Below are positions 1 through 5,711 of a DNA stretch of 5,711 nt, piece after piece. This DNA is from Myxococcales bacterium (GTDB lineage Bacteria > Myxococcota > Myxococcia > Myxococcales > Anaeromyxobacteraceae), in the NCBI GenBank assembly GCA_021779335.1, contig JAJYAW010000211.1, positions 1-5,711 of the forward strand. Direction: 5' to 3'. Made by a program: the position numbers and the translations under genes. The notes beneath the pieces were generated by a model that was not told where the DNA came from, made no database searches, and saw nothing but the letters and a program-made list of their open reading frames with translations. How positions within the stretch are numbered: position 1 is the stretch's first letter; each line of letters starts with the position of its first letter.

Positions 1-579
1 AAGAACGACGCTGTAGGAGATGGAAACGCTGGTATCGAGGGTGACGGACGAGCTCGTGCGCACCCAGACCTGCACGTAATAAGTCCCCGGAGCCTGGCCA
101 GCTGGCATCGTCCATTCATTGCTGGTGCTGTAGCTTTGGACCGTCGTCACGCTCCCCGAGGGGTCCCAGAGGCGGAAGAGGTACTGGTAGCCGCTCGACC
201 CGCTGGCAGTCGCGGTGAACAGAACGGGAGTGGCGTTCGAATGGGGGCTCGGGCTTCCGATGGCCGGTGCCAGCGTCACTCCCGTCGCGGGAGGAGGGAC
301 GACGCTATAGGAGATGGAAGCGCTTGTATCGAGGGTGACGGACGAGTTCGTGCGCACCCAGACCTGGACGTAGTAAGTCCCCGGAACCTGGCCAGCAGGC
401 ATCGTCCATCCATTGCTGGTGCTGTAGTCTTGGACCGTCGTTACGCCACCCGAGGGGTCCCAGAGCCGGAAGAGGTACTGGTAGCCGCTCGACCCGCTGG
501 CGGTCGCGGTGAACAGGACAGAGGTTGAGTTCGGATGGGGGCTCGGGCTTCCGATGGCCGGCACCACCGTCACCCCCGT
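1..579 (-). repeat. Two tandem 294-bp repeats encoding about 98-residue beta domains
   Basis: Bases from 7 onward align without gaps to bases from 301 onward, a period of 294 bases or exactly 98 codons. My hand count finds about 28 mismatches over roughly 280 aligned bases, near 90% identity; similarity fades after about 285 and 579. The encoded units share SPSPH near the start, then SGSSGYQYLFRLWDPSG, VTTVQ.YSTSN.WTMPAGQ, PGTYYVQVWVRT, and SVTLDTS.SISYSVV. A third, diverged copy lies earlier in the protein (residues about 826-928, bases about 920-1230), recognisable by SAPSPH, SAGYTYRFSVSSDGG, QVQDYST..RWTW and SYEVKVEVKT. The left unit touches the window edge, so more copies may follow. Such repeats usually act as extracellular spacers or binding modules; that role is inferred. 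Confidence 0.9.
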
Positions 580-3500
580 TGCCGCCGGCACCACCCCCGT
601 CCCCCCCACCCCCACCACCACCGTCGCCGCATACGGATCATCCGTCCCGAACGTCAGCGCGGCCACGCGGGTCCCCCCCGCCGTCGGCGCGAACGTGACG
701 CTGATGACGCAGCTCCCCCCCACCGCCACCGGCGTCCCGCAGGTGTTGGTCTGCGAGAAGTCCCCCGCGTTCGCCCCCGTGAAGGCGATGCCCGTCACGT
801 TGAGCGCGGCGTTGGCCGAGGCCGAGTTGGTCACCGTCACGTCCTGCGTGGCGGTGGCCGGCCAGGTCACCGTGCCGAAGGCGAGCGAGGCCGGGCTCAC
901 CGCGGCGATGGGCGACGGCGGCGCGGCCACGAGGTCGTACGGCTCGGTGAAGGTCACGTCCGGCGTCACCCCGGACCCGGCCGTCTTCACCTCCACCTTC
1001 ACCTCGTAGCTCCCCGGGGCGGCGGGCGACGAGGTGCCCGGGATCACCGGGGTGGCCCAGGTCCAGCGGGACAGCGTGCTGTAGTCCTGCACCTGCGTGA
1101 AGGTCACGCCGCCGTCGCTGCTCACCGAGAACCGGTAGGTGTACCCGGCCGAGCCGCGGGCGAAGGCGGTGAAGGTCACCGGCACCCAGGTCCGGTCGAT
1201 CTGGTGCGGGCTGGGCGCGCTGGGCGTCAGCGTCACGAAGTCCGCCGGCGGCAGCCCGTACTTGTAGACCGAGGCGCCCCAGAGCAGCACGTTCACCGGC
1301 ACGCCGGAGTCGCGCAGGGGGTAGACGTCCACCCGGTTGCAGCCGGCCGGCGCCGTGAAGGAGACGTTGATCTCGGTCCAGTAGGTGCTGTCGAGGCGCG
1401 AGATGTAGGGCGTGGTCGCGACGATGTCCGCGCTGGTGCAGTCGTTCACCACGCTGTAGGAGGCGGCCGTGCCGTCGATGTTCTTGGCGTAGAAGGAGAA
1501 CAGGTACTGCTCGCCGGGCACCACCAGGGCCTGCGCGGAGAGCGCGTGGCCGCCCGCCACGACGACGGTGGCCTGCGTCGCGGTGAGGGTGCCGTCCGGC
1601 GCCGCGCCGGCGTTGAGCGTGACGGGGACGTGCGAGCTGGCCCACGACGCGTCGCCGATCACCGGCGACACCAGGTTCGCCCCCGTCGGCACCACCGGCG
1701 GCGCCACCGCCGCCACCGTCACGGTGAGCGGCGCGGTGTACGGGGTCGCGCCGATGGTGGCCGTGATGGTGACCGGCGTGTCCGCCAGCACCGCGTTGCC
1801 GAAGACGAAGAAGCTGGCCGAGGCCGACCCCTGCGGCACCGTCACGCTGGTGATGGGCGCGGCCAGGTTGGAGTCGCTGCTCGGCACCGCCGCGGCGGGG
1901 TCGCTGCTCGAGACCGGCACCACCACCCCGCCGGGACCGGCCGGCGTGGCCAGGCTGACGGTGGCCACCGCGGCGGTGCCCATCTGCGTGGAGGCGGGGG
2001 CCACGGTGAGGCCGTTCTGGGCCGGGTTCACCGTGATGAAGTTCACGTTGCTGGCGCTGGCCGTGCCGTCGCTCACGGTGGCCGCCACCGCGTAGACGGT
2101 GGGGGCGCCCACCACGCCGGGCGTGAAGGTGACGCTGGGGGTGGTGGCCCCCGGGATGGCGACGCCGTCGAGCGACCACTGGTAGGTGAGCGCGTCGCCG
2201 TCGAGATCGTCGGCCGCCACCTCCAGCGCCACCTGCTGCGCGCTGGTGATGGTGTCGGGGCCGGTGCCCGGGCCGATGAAGGGGGCGCCGGGGATGTACG
2301 GGCCGGCCACCAGGTTGGGCGGCACGCTGCCGGTAGCGCCCAGCACCTGCAGCTCCGAGAGCCCCACCGGGTTGCCGTCCGGGTTGGCGCTGGTGACCGT
2401 GAACTTCACCCAGCTCGCGGTCTTCGGCGCGAAGGTGACCGGCACCAGCCGGCCGCTCGGCGGGAAGGCGGGCACGTCCACGTGGGAGCCGTCGCTGAAG
2501 TCGAGCCGGCCGGCCAGGACGTCCTGGCTGGTCCGCTGCCGGCCGTACAGGTTCACCTGCGCCACCGGCTGCGGCGCCGCCCAGTCGAGCCGGATCCAGG
2601 CGCCGGTCAGCTCGGTGGAGGCCCACTCGTGCGCGCCGCCGTCGATGACGCCGTCCACCGCCTTGGCCATCCCCTGCCCGCTGGCGAGGTCCTCCGAGGA
2701 GGCCGTGACGGTGGCGGTGAGGGCCGCGTTGGCGCCGAAGTCGTTGAGCCAGAAGAACTCGTCGAGCCGCGCGAAGGAGAGCAGGTAGGGGATGGCCTGG
2801 GTGGAGTAGGCCAGGATGGCGCGGCACTTCAGGTTGGCGGCGTCGTCGGCCAGCCGCATGTCGGCCGGCACCTGGAAGCGCTGGGCGCGCGCCCACTCGA
2901 GCTGCGTCATCTCCTCGGGCTGCGGGGAGGGGAAGGGGAGGTCGCCGGCGCAGCCGCCCGCGCCCGACGGGTCCGGCCAGCGGGTCACGCCCACCAGGTC
3001 CGGCCAGGCGATGGTCGAGGGGGGCCACACCATGCCCTCGTAGAGCTTGGTGCTGGCCGCCTTGAAGGTGCCCGGCGGGTAGCCCGCGCCGCGCCGCGCC
3101 GCCACCAGCGCCTCGGTGACCACCAGCCCCACCACCTGGTGGTCGCTGTGGTCGTCGTAGTCGCTGGTCGTGTAGATCTCGTCCGGCTGGAACTGCTCGA
3201 AGAGCTCCTCGAGGTCGGACAGCATCGTGGCGTGGTTGTACGCGCCGGGCGTGCCGTGCCTGTAGGAGTGGTAGTCGGTGAGCCCCAGGCCGCGGAAGGC
3301 GTAGGTGGCGGTGAGGCCGGCGCCCGAGGTGATGACGGTGGCGGGGTCCGCCGCGGCGTACATCGCCATCAGCGACCCGTCCGGGTAGCCGAGGAAGATG
3401 ACGTCCGGCTCGCTGAGGCCGAGCAGCTGGGCCGCGGCCACCGACTCGCCCTCGCGCTTGGGGGCCGCGTCGGCGCCGTGGGCGTCGCCGTTGGTGACCA

Positions 3501-3705
3501 CCACCACCTTGACGGTGTCGCCGTTGGCCACGCCGGCGTGGGTGATGCCGGCGGCCAGCAGCGTCTCGTCGTCCGGGTGCGGGCCGATGACCAGGATGTT
3601 CTTGGCCGCCGCCGCGCCCGGGGCCGCCAGGGCGGCGGCCAGCGCGAGGAGCGGGAGGAGGCGCCGGGACGGCGAGGCGTGCGAGGACTGGATGGACGGC
3701 GACAT
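1..3705 (-). CDS. Secreted multidomain PIG-L (LmbE-like) deacetylase, C-terminus beyond window
   Basis: The frame is open from an ATG at 3705 to the left edge (1235 codons, no stop), so the gene is partial at its 3' end. Residues 1-34 form a signal peptide: two arginines at 14-15, a Leu/Ala core and an AAAA cleavage region. Residues 36-320 are a PIG-L domain. H43-P-D-D-E47 supplies the expected zinc ligands H43 and D46 and general base D45; H189 in DDHSDH is the third ligand; R84/E87 and FLGYPDG (104-110) are also typical. The family removes acetyl groups from N-acetylglucosamine-type substrates. Next come a discoidin/F5-8C-like domain (about 324-456), Ig/PKD-like modules (about 480-560 and 565-664), a carbohydrate-binding-like jelly roll (about 677-818), a beta repeat (about 826-928), an ASPM/SPD-2/HYDIN-like domain (about 934-1036, cysteines 989 and 999), and two more beta repeats (about 1040-1235). 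PIG-L proteins are usually 220-300 residues, so this one is greatly extended. Export and binding modules suggest action at or outside the cell surface; the substrate is unknown. The enzyme call is firm and the accessory domain borders are approximate. Confidence 0.93.
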   Translation of the reverse strand, partial: MSPSIQSSHASPSRRLLPLLALAAALAAPGAAAAKNILVIGPHPDDETLLAAGITHAGVANGDTVKVVVVTNGDAHGADAAPKREGESVAAAQLLGLSEPDVIFLGYPDGSLMAMYAAADPATVITSGAGLTATYAFRGLGLTDYHSYRHGTPGAYNHATMLSDLEELFEQFQPDEIYTTSDYDDHSDHQVVGLVVTEALVAARRGAGYPPGTFKAASTKLYEGMVWPPSTIAWPDLVGVTRWPDPSGAGGCAGDLPFPSPQPEEMTQLEWARAQRFQVPADMRLADDAANLKCRAILAYSTQAIPYLLSFARLDEFFWLNDFGANAALTATVTASSEDLASGQGMAKAVDGVIDGGAHEWASTELTGAWIRLDWAAPQPVAQVNLYGRQRTSQDVLAGRLDFSDGSHVDVPAFPPSGRLVPVTFAPKTASWVKFTVTSANPDGNPVGLSELQVLGATGSVPPNLVAGPYIPGAPFIGPGTGPDTITSAQQVALEVAADDLDGDALTYQWSLDGVAIPGATTPSVTFTPGVVGAPTVYAVAATVSDGTASASNVNFITVNPAQNGLTVAPASTQMGTAAVATVSLATPAGPGGVVVPVSSSDPAAAVPSSDSNLAAPITSVTVPQGSASASFFVFGNAVLADTPVTITATIGATPYTAPLTVTVAAVAPPVVPTGANLVSPVIGDASWASSHVPVTLNAGAAPDGTLTATQATVVVAGGHALSAQALVVPGEQYLFSFYAKNIDGTAASYSVVNDCTSADIVATTPYISRLDSTYWTEINVSFTAPAGCNRVDVYPLRDSGVPVNVLLWGASVYKYGLPPADFVTLTPSAPSPHQIDRTWVPVTFTAFARGSAGYTYRFSVSSDGGVTFTQVQDYSTLSRWTWATPVIPGTSSPAAPGSYEVKVEVKTAGSGVTPDVTFTEPYDLVAAPPSPIAAVSPASLAFGTVTWPATATQDVTVTNSASANAALNVTGIAFTGANAGDFSQTNTCGTPVAVGGSCVISVTFAPTAGGTRVAALTFGTDDPYAATVVVGVGGTGVVPAATGVTVVPAIGSPSPHPNSTSVLFTATASGSSGYQYLFRLWDPSGGVTTVQDYSTSNGWTMPAGQVPGTYYVQVWVRTNSSVTLDTSASISYSVVPPPATGVTLAPAIGSPSPHSNATPVLFTATASGSSGYQYLFRLWDPSGSVTTVQSYSTSNEWTMPAGQAPGTYYVQVWVRTSSSVTLDTSVSISYSVVL
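573..721 (-). repeat. Cluster of long G homopolymer runs in coding strand
   Basis: On the minus (coding) strand this stretch carries three runs of seven G (complements of C7 at 601-607, 673-679 and 715-721) and G5 runs at 573-577, 594-598 and 609-613. They encode Gly-Gly codons in the ASPM/SPD-2/HYDIN-like domain and the Gly/Val-rich linker to the next beta repeat. The G5-T-G7-AC-G5 core at 594-613 also satisfies a simple G-quadruplex pattern. Runs of this kind are prone to slippage; whether that matters here is untested. The reading frame is intact as given. Confidence 0.75.
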
Positions 3706-3712
3706 GTGGCGA

Positions 3713-3719
3713 CTCCCCC
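3713..3719 (-). promoter_or_regulatory. Ribosome binding site deciding the PIG-L gene start
   Basis: Read on the minus strand this is GGGGGAG, followed by a 7-base spacer (TCGCCAC) and then the ATG at 3705. It is a good purine-rich Shine-Dalgarno match at normal spacing. It supports the 3705 start over the in-frame ATG at 3795, which would put about 30 extra residues before an otherwise well-formed signal peptide. Confidence 0.7.
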
Positions 3720-3765
3720 GGCTGGCGGGCTGGACCGACCCAGCGTTGACGATGCTCGAGGACGC

Positions 3766-3771
3766 AGTGTA
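3766..3771 (-). promoter_or_regulatory. Weak -10-like hexamer for the PIG-L gene
   Basis: On the minus strand this reads TACACT, matching four of six positions of TATAAT, in the least GC-rich part of the gap and about 60 bases before the ATG. No acceptable -35 hexamer sits 16-19 bases upstream, so this is only a candidate. Confidence 0.2.
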
Positions 3772-3845
3772 CCGAAGCGGCGGACAAAACCACATGCCAT
3801 GAACCACCGATGCGCGCCCTGCCGGCGCGCGGGCCGCCCTGTGCC

Positions 3846-3860
3846 GCGACCGCGGGTCGC
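3846..3860. repeat. Short inverted repeat in the divergent promoter region
   Basis: GCGACC and GGTCGC form perfect 6-base arms around a 3-base centre (GCG). It lies between the two divergent genes, where an operator might sit. In DNA this GC-rich such a short palindrome can easily occur by chance, and no regulator gene is present in the window. Confidence 0.3.
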
Positions 3861-3865
3861 ACCCG

Positions 3866-3879
3866 CCCTGACCCCAGGG
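3866..3879. repeat. Short CCCTG/CAGGG hairpin in the intergenic region
   Basis: CCCTG and CAGGG pair around a 4-base loop (ACCC). The stem is short and no T run follows on either strand, so it does not look like an intrinsic terminator. It could form a small leader hairpin if the plus-strand transcript begins upstream of it. Confidence 0.25.
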
Positions 3880-3988
3880 AGGGGGACAGCGCGCCGGGCC
3901 CCAGCGCGTCGAAGGCCCGTCACAAGCGGGCGCGGGCGGCGTCCAAGGATGGGGCGCCCGCCGGTTGACTCGCACCCGCTCCCGGGCC

Positions 3989-5131
3989 ATGACCTCTCCC
4001 TCCCGACGCGTGGGCGCACCACGGGTGACCCGCTTGCGAATCAGCTTCGTCCTGCCGCTCGCCAACCTGTCCGGCGGCACCAGGACCATCGCCATCTACG
4101 CCCGGGCCCTCGCCGCGCGGGGGCACCGGGTCACGCTGGTCTCCACCAACCGGCCCGGCCCCCGGCTGCGCAGCCGCCTGAAGGGGCTCGTGCTGGGGCG
4201 CGGCTGGGCGGGCCCGCCGCCGCTGGGGCCGAGCCACCTGGACGGCACCGGCCTGCCCCACCGGCGGCTGCCCACCGCGCGCCCGGTGGTCGACGCCGAC
4301 CTGCCCGACGCCGACGTGGTGGTGGCCACCTGGTGGATCACCGCCGAGTGGGTGGCGGCCCTCTCGCCGGCCAAGGGGGCGAAGGTCCAGCTCGTCCAGG
4401 GCAACGACGCCGAGGTGGTCGGCCTGCCCACCGCCCGCGTCGAGGCCACCTGGCGGCTGCCCCTGCACCGCGTGGTGGTGTCCCGCTGGCTGGCGGACCT
4501 GGCGCGGGCGCGCCAGGCCGTGGGGGAGGTGAGCTACGTGCCGAACGGCGTGGACACCGGCCACTTCACCGCGCCGGAGCGGGGCCGGCGGGCGGTCCCC
4601 ACGGTGGGGCTCGTCTACGCCGACACCGCCGTCAAGGGGTGCGACGTGGCGCTGGAGGCCTACGAGCGGGCGCGCCGCGCCCTGCCGGACCTGCGGCTCC
4701 TGGTCTTCTCGAGCGAGCCGATCTCGCCGCGCCTGCCGCTGCCGCCCGGCGCGGCGCTGCACCTGCAGCCGGACCAGGGCGACATCCCCGGCCTCTACGC
4801 GGCCTGCGACGCCTGGCTCTGGCCCAGCCGGAGCGAGGGGTTCGGCCTGCCCATCCTGGAGGCCATGGCCTGCCGCACGCCGGTCATCGCCGCGCCGGCC
4901 GGGGCGGCCCCGGAGCTGCTGGCCGAGGGGGGCGGCGTCCTGTTGCCGGAGGCGGCGGCGGAGCCCATGGCGGCGGCCATCGTGCGGATCTGCGGGCTGC
5001 CCGACGCGGAGTGGCGCGCCCTCTCCGCCCGGGCGCGCGCGGTGGCCGAGGCCCACGGCTGGGAGCGCTCGGTGGACCTCCTCGAGCAGGCCCTCCAGGC
5101 CGCCGCGGCGCGGCGCGCCGGGCTAAGCTGA
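3989..5131 (+). CDS. GT4-family (GT-B fold) glycosyltransferase
   Basis: The product is 380 residues from ATG 3989, typical of complete GT4 enzymes. These retaining transferases move a sugar from a nucleotide-activated donor to a lipid-linked or growing glycan at the cytoplasmic membrane face. The N-terminal half has the first Rossmann strand RISFVLP (17-23), the glycine loop LSGGTRT (27-33), and LAARGHRVTLVS (41-52). The C-terminal half has PNGVD (185-189), VGLVYADTAVKGCDVALEAY (206-225) with K216 at the usual phosphate-contacting position, and the E-x7-E motif from E283 to E291 in SEGFGLPILEAM. There is no signal peptide or membrane span. Start choice is uncertain: TTG 3965, GTG 4010 and GTG 4025 are also in frame, none with a strong ribosome binding site, and the conserved fold begins only at about residue 16. 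The downstream deacetylase starts three bases after this stop, so they are very likely co-transcribed. Sugar donor and acceptor cannot be read from sequence alone. Confidence 0.93.
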   Translation: MTSPSRRVGAPRVTRLRISFVLPLANLSGGTRTIAIYARALAARGHRVTLVSTNRPGPRLRSRLKGLVLGRGWAGPPPLGPSHLDGTGLPHRRLPTARPVVDADLPDADVVVATWWITAEWVAALSPAKGAKVQLVQGNDAEVVGLPTARVEATWRLPLHRVVVSRWLADLARARQAVGEVSYVPNGVDTGHFTAPERGRRAVPTVGLVYADTAVKGCDVALEAYERARRALPDLRLLVFSSEPISPRLPLPPGAALHLQPDQGDIPGLYAACDAWLWPSRSEGFGLPILEAMACRTPVIAAPAGAAPELLAEGGGVLLPEAAAEPMAAAIVRICGLPDAEWRALSARARAVAEAHGWERSVDLLEQALQAAAARRAGLS

Positions 5132-5134
5132 GCC

Positions 5135-5711
5135 ATGCCGCCCCGCTCGCCGAGAGCCACGCTGGCCCCGCTGGCGCGCGACCTCGCCGGGGCGCTGCTC
5201 CTCGGCGCCGGCGTGACCAGCCCGGCCCGGCAGGGCGCGGGGCGGCTCTCGGTGGTCACCTTCCACCGCGTGCTGCCGGAGGGCGCGCGGCGCGAGTACC
5301 CGCTGCCGCAGCTGGCGGTCACGCCCGACGAGCTCGCCTGGTTCCTGGCCTGGTTCCGCGCGCGCTACACCTGCGGCCCGCTCGGCGAGGTCCACCGGCG
5401 CTGGGCGGCCGGCGAGCGGCCGGCGCGGCCGTTCCTGGCCATCACCTTCGACGACGGGCAGCGCGACAACTTCGAGCACGCCCGGCCGGCGCTGGCGGCG
5501 GCGGGGGTCACCGCCTCCTTCTTCGCCCCGGTGGAGGCGGTGGACGCCGATGAGCCGCTCTGGCACGACCGGCTCGGCTTCGCGGCGGCGGGGCTCCAGG
5601 CGCGCGATCCGGCCGGCGCGCGCGCGCTCTTCGGCGAGCTCGGGCCGCTCGAGGGGCCGGCGGCGGCGCAGCTCGGCGCCACGCTGCAGCGGGCGAAGCG
5701 GCTCCCCCCGG
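5135..5711 (+). CDS. Polysaccharide deacetylase (NodB/CE4 family), 3' end beyond window
   Basis: The frame is open from ATG 5135 to the right edge: 192 codons, C-terminus missing. Typical motifs are VVTFHRVLPEG (40-50), the NodB motif 1 block LAITFDDGQRDNF (101-113) with D106 and D107 as likely catalytic base and metal ligand, then ARPALAAAGVTASFF (116-130) and PLWHDRLGF (141-149). The family uses a metal ion to remove N-acetyl (sometimes O-acetyl) groups from glycans. The usual second metal motif H-x3-H is not seen; in this subfamily it should lie further on, probably past the edge, so catalytic competence cannot be confirmed. The N-terminus (LARDLAGALLLGAGV) is mildly hydrophobic but lacks a good signal peptide or cleavage site, so cytoplasmic or membrane-associated action on a glycan precursor seems more likely than secretion. 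The start lies three bases after the glycosyltransferase stop and has only a weak ribosome binding site, suggesting translational coupling. Confidence 0.9.
   Translation, partial: MPPRSPRATLAPLARDLAGALLLGAGVTSPARQGAGRLSVVTFHRVLPEGARREYPLPQLAVTPDELAWFLAWFRARYTCGPLGEVHRRWAAGERPARPFLAITFDDGQRDNFEHARPALAAAGVTASFFAPVEAVDADEPLWHDRLGFAAAGLQARDPAGARALFGELGPLEGPAAAQLGATLQRAKRLPP

Larger units (their letters stand above)
3706..3988. other. Divergent intergenic region between deacetylase and glycosyltransferase genes
   Basis: This 283-base gap separates two genes pointing away from each other, so it should hold promoters for both. The most AT-rich patch is around 3766-3800. I find no convincing sigma-70 promoter pair, riboswitch or small RNA. 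It contains the ribosome binding site of the minus-strand gene, one weak -10-like hexamer and two short inverted repeats, listed separately. If the glycosyltransferase starts at TTG 3965 or GTG 4025 instead, the gap changes by 24 to 36 bases. Confidence 0.6.

Noticed and set aside
1..590. Tandem repeats as a CRISPR array or mobile-element ends
   Set aside because: The 294-base units are contiguous, in frame and encode a protein domain; there are no unique spacers, terminal inverted repeats or transposase.
3746..3774. Plus-strand TTGACG followed after 17 bases by GTACCG as a sigma-70 promoter
   Set aside because: The -35 is good but the -10 hexamer barely matches TATAAT at any spacing from 16 to 18, so I do not annotate it.
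3703..3795. Upstream in-frame ATG at 3795 as the PIG-L start
   Set aside because: It would add 30 residues before the signal peptide, whereas ATG 3705 has a well-spaced GGGGGAG and a normal signal peptide.
638..3862. A 1074-codon minus-strand open frame over the same region as the PIG-L gene
   Set aside because: It is the shifted frame of the real gene: Arg/Gly/Ala-rich, no recognisable fold, while the neighbouring frame gives clear PIG-L and beta-domain motifs throughout.
3799..3988. A short CxxC-containing plus-strand reading frame starting at ATG 3799
   Set aside because: It has no ribosome binding site, does not end before the glycosyltransferase, is simply part of the long antisense frame, and its composition is Arg/Pro-rich noise.
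3920..5056. Minus-strand open frames opposite the glycosyltransferase (378, 117 and 175 codons)
   Set aside because: They are low-complexity antisense shadows of a gene with unmistakable GT4 motifs on the plus strand.
535..5553. A 1672-codon open frame on the plus strand crossing the whole window
   Set aside because: It is antisense to the PIG-L gene in codon register and out of frame in the glycosyltransferase. It stays open because TTA, CTA and TCA codons are rare in this GC-rich gene. Its product is a low-complexity Arg/Gly/His/Ala string with no domain.

Overview
The window is very GC-rich, with G or C in most third codon positions. It holds three protein genes and no RNA gene, insertion sequence, CRISPR array or clear terminator. 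The coding style and gene types fit a high-GC myxobacterium-like bacterium (Myxococcota, for example an Anaeromyxobacter relative). That assignment is inference from composition and domain style, not from a marker gene.

Layout. Positions 1-3705 are one continuous minus-strand gene whose 3' end lies beyond the left edge. It encodes at least 1235 residues: a signal peptide, a PIG-L/LmbE-type zinc deacetylase domain, a discoidin-like (F5/8 type C) domain, several Ig-like and carbohydrate-binding-like beta modules, an ASPM/SPD-2/HYDIN-like domain, and three copies of a roughly 98-residue beta repeat. The last two copies are close tandem duplicates at DNA level. A 283-base divergent intergenic region (3706-3988) follows. 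Then come two plus-strand genes three bases apart: a family GT4 glycosyltransferase (about 3989-5131), and a NodB-type polysaccharide deacetylase (5135 onward) cut by the right edge.

How they may work together. The two plus-strand genes look like part of a surface-polysaccharide operon in which a GT4 enzyme adds a sugar and a CE4 deacetylase removes an N-acetyl group. The divergent gene carries a second, unrelated deacetylase fold on a large exported modular protein. The window therefore places two different carbohydrate-deacetylase families around one glycosyltransferase. A shared role in making and modifying one glycan is plausible but unproven.

Most worth a second look: the modular architecture around a normally single-domain enzyme, the 294-bp tandem repeat with distinct codon usage, and three G7 homopolymer runs within about 120 bases just before those repeats in the coding sense. 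I see no clear evidence for a wholly new type of system.
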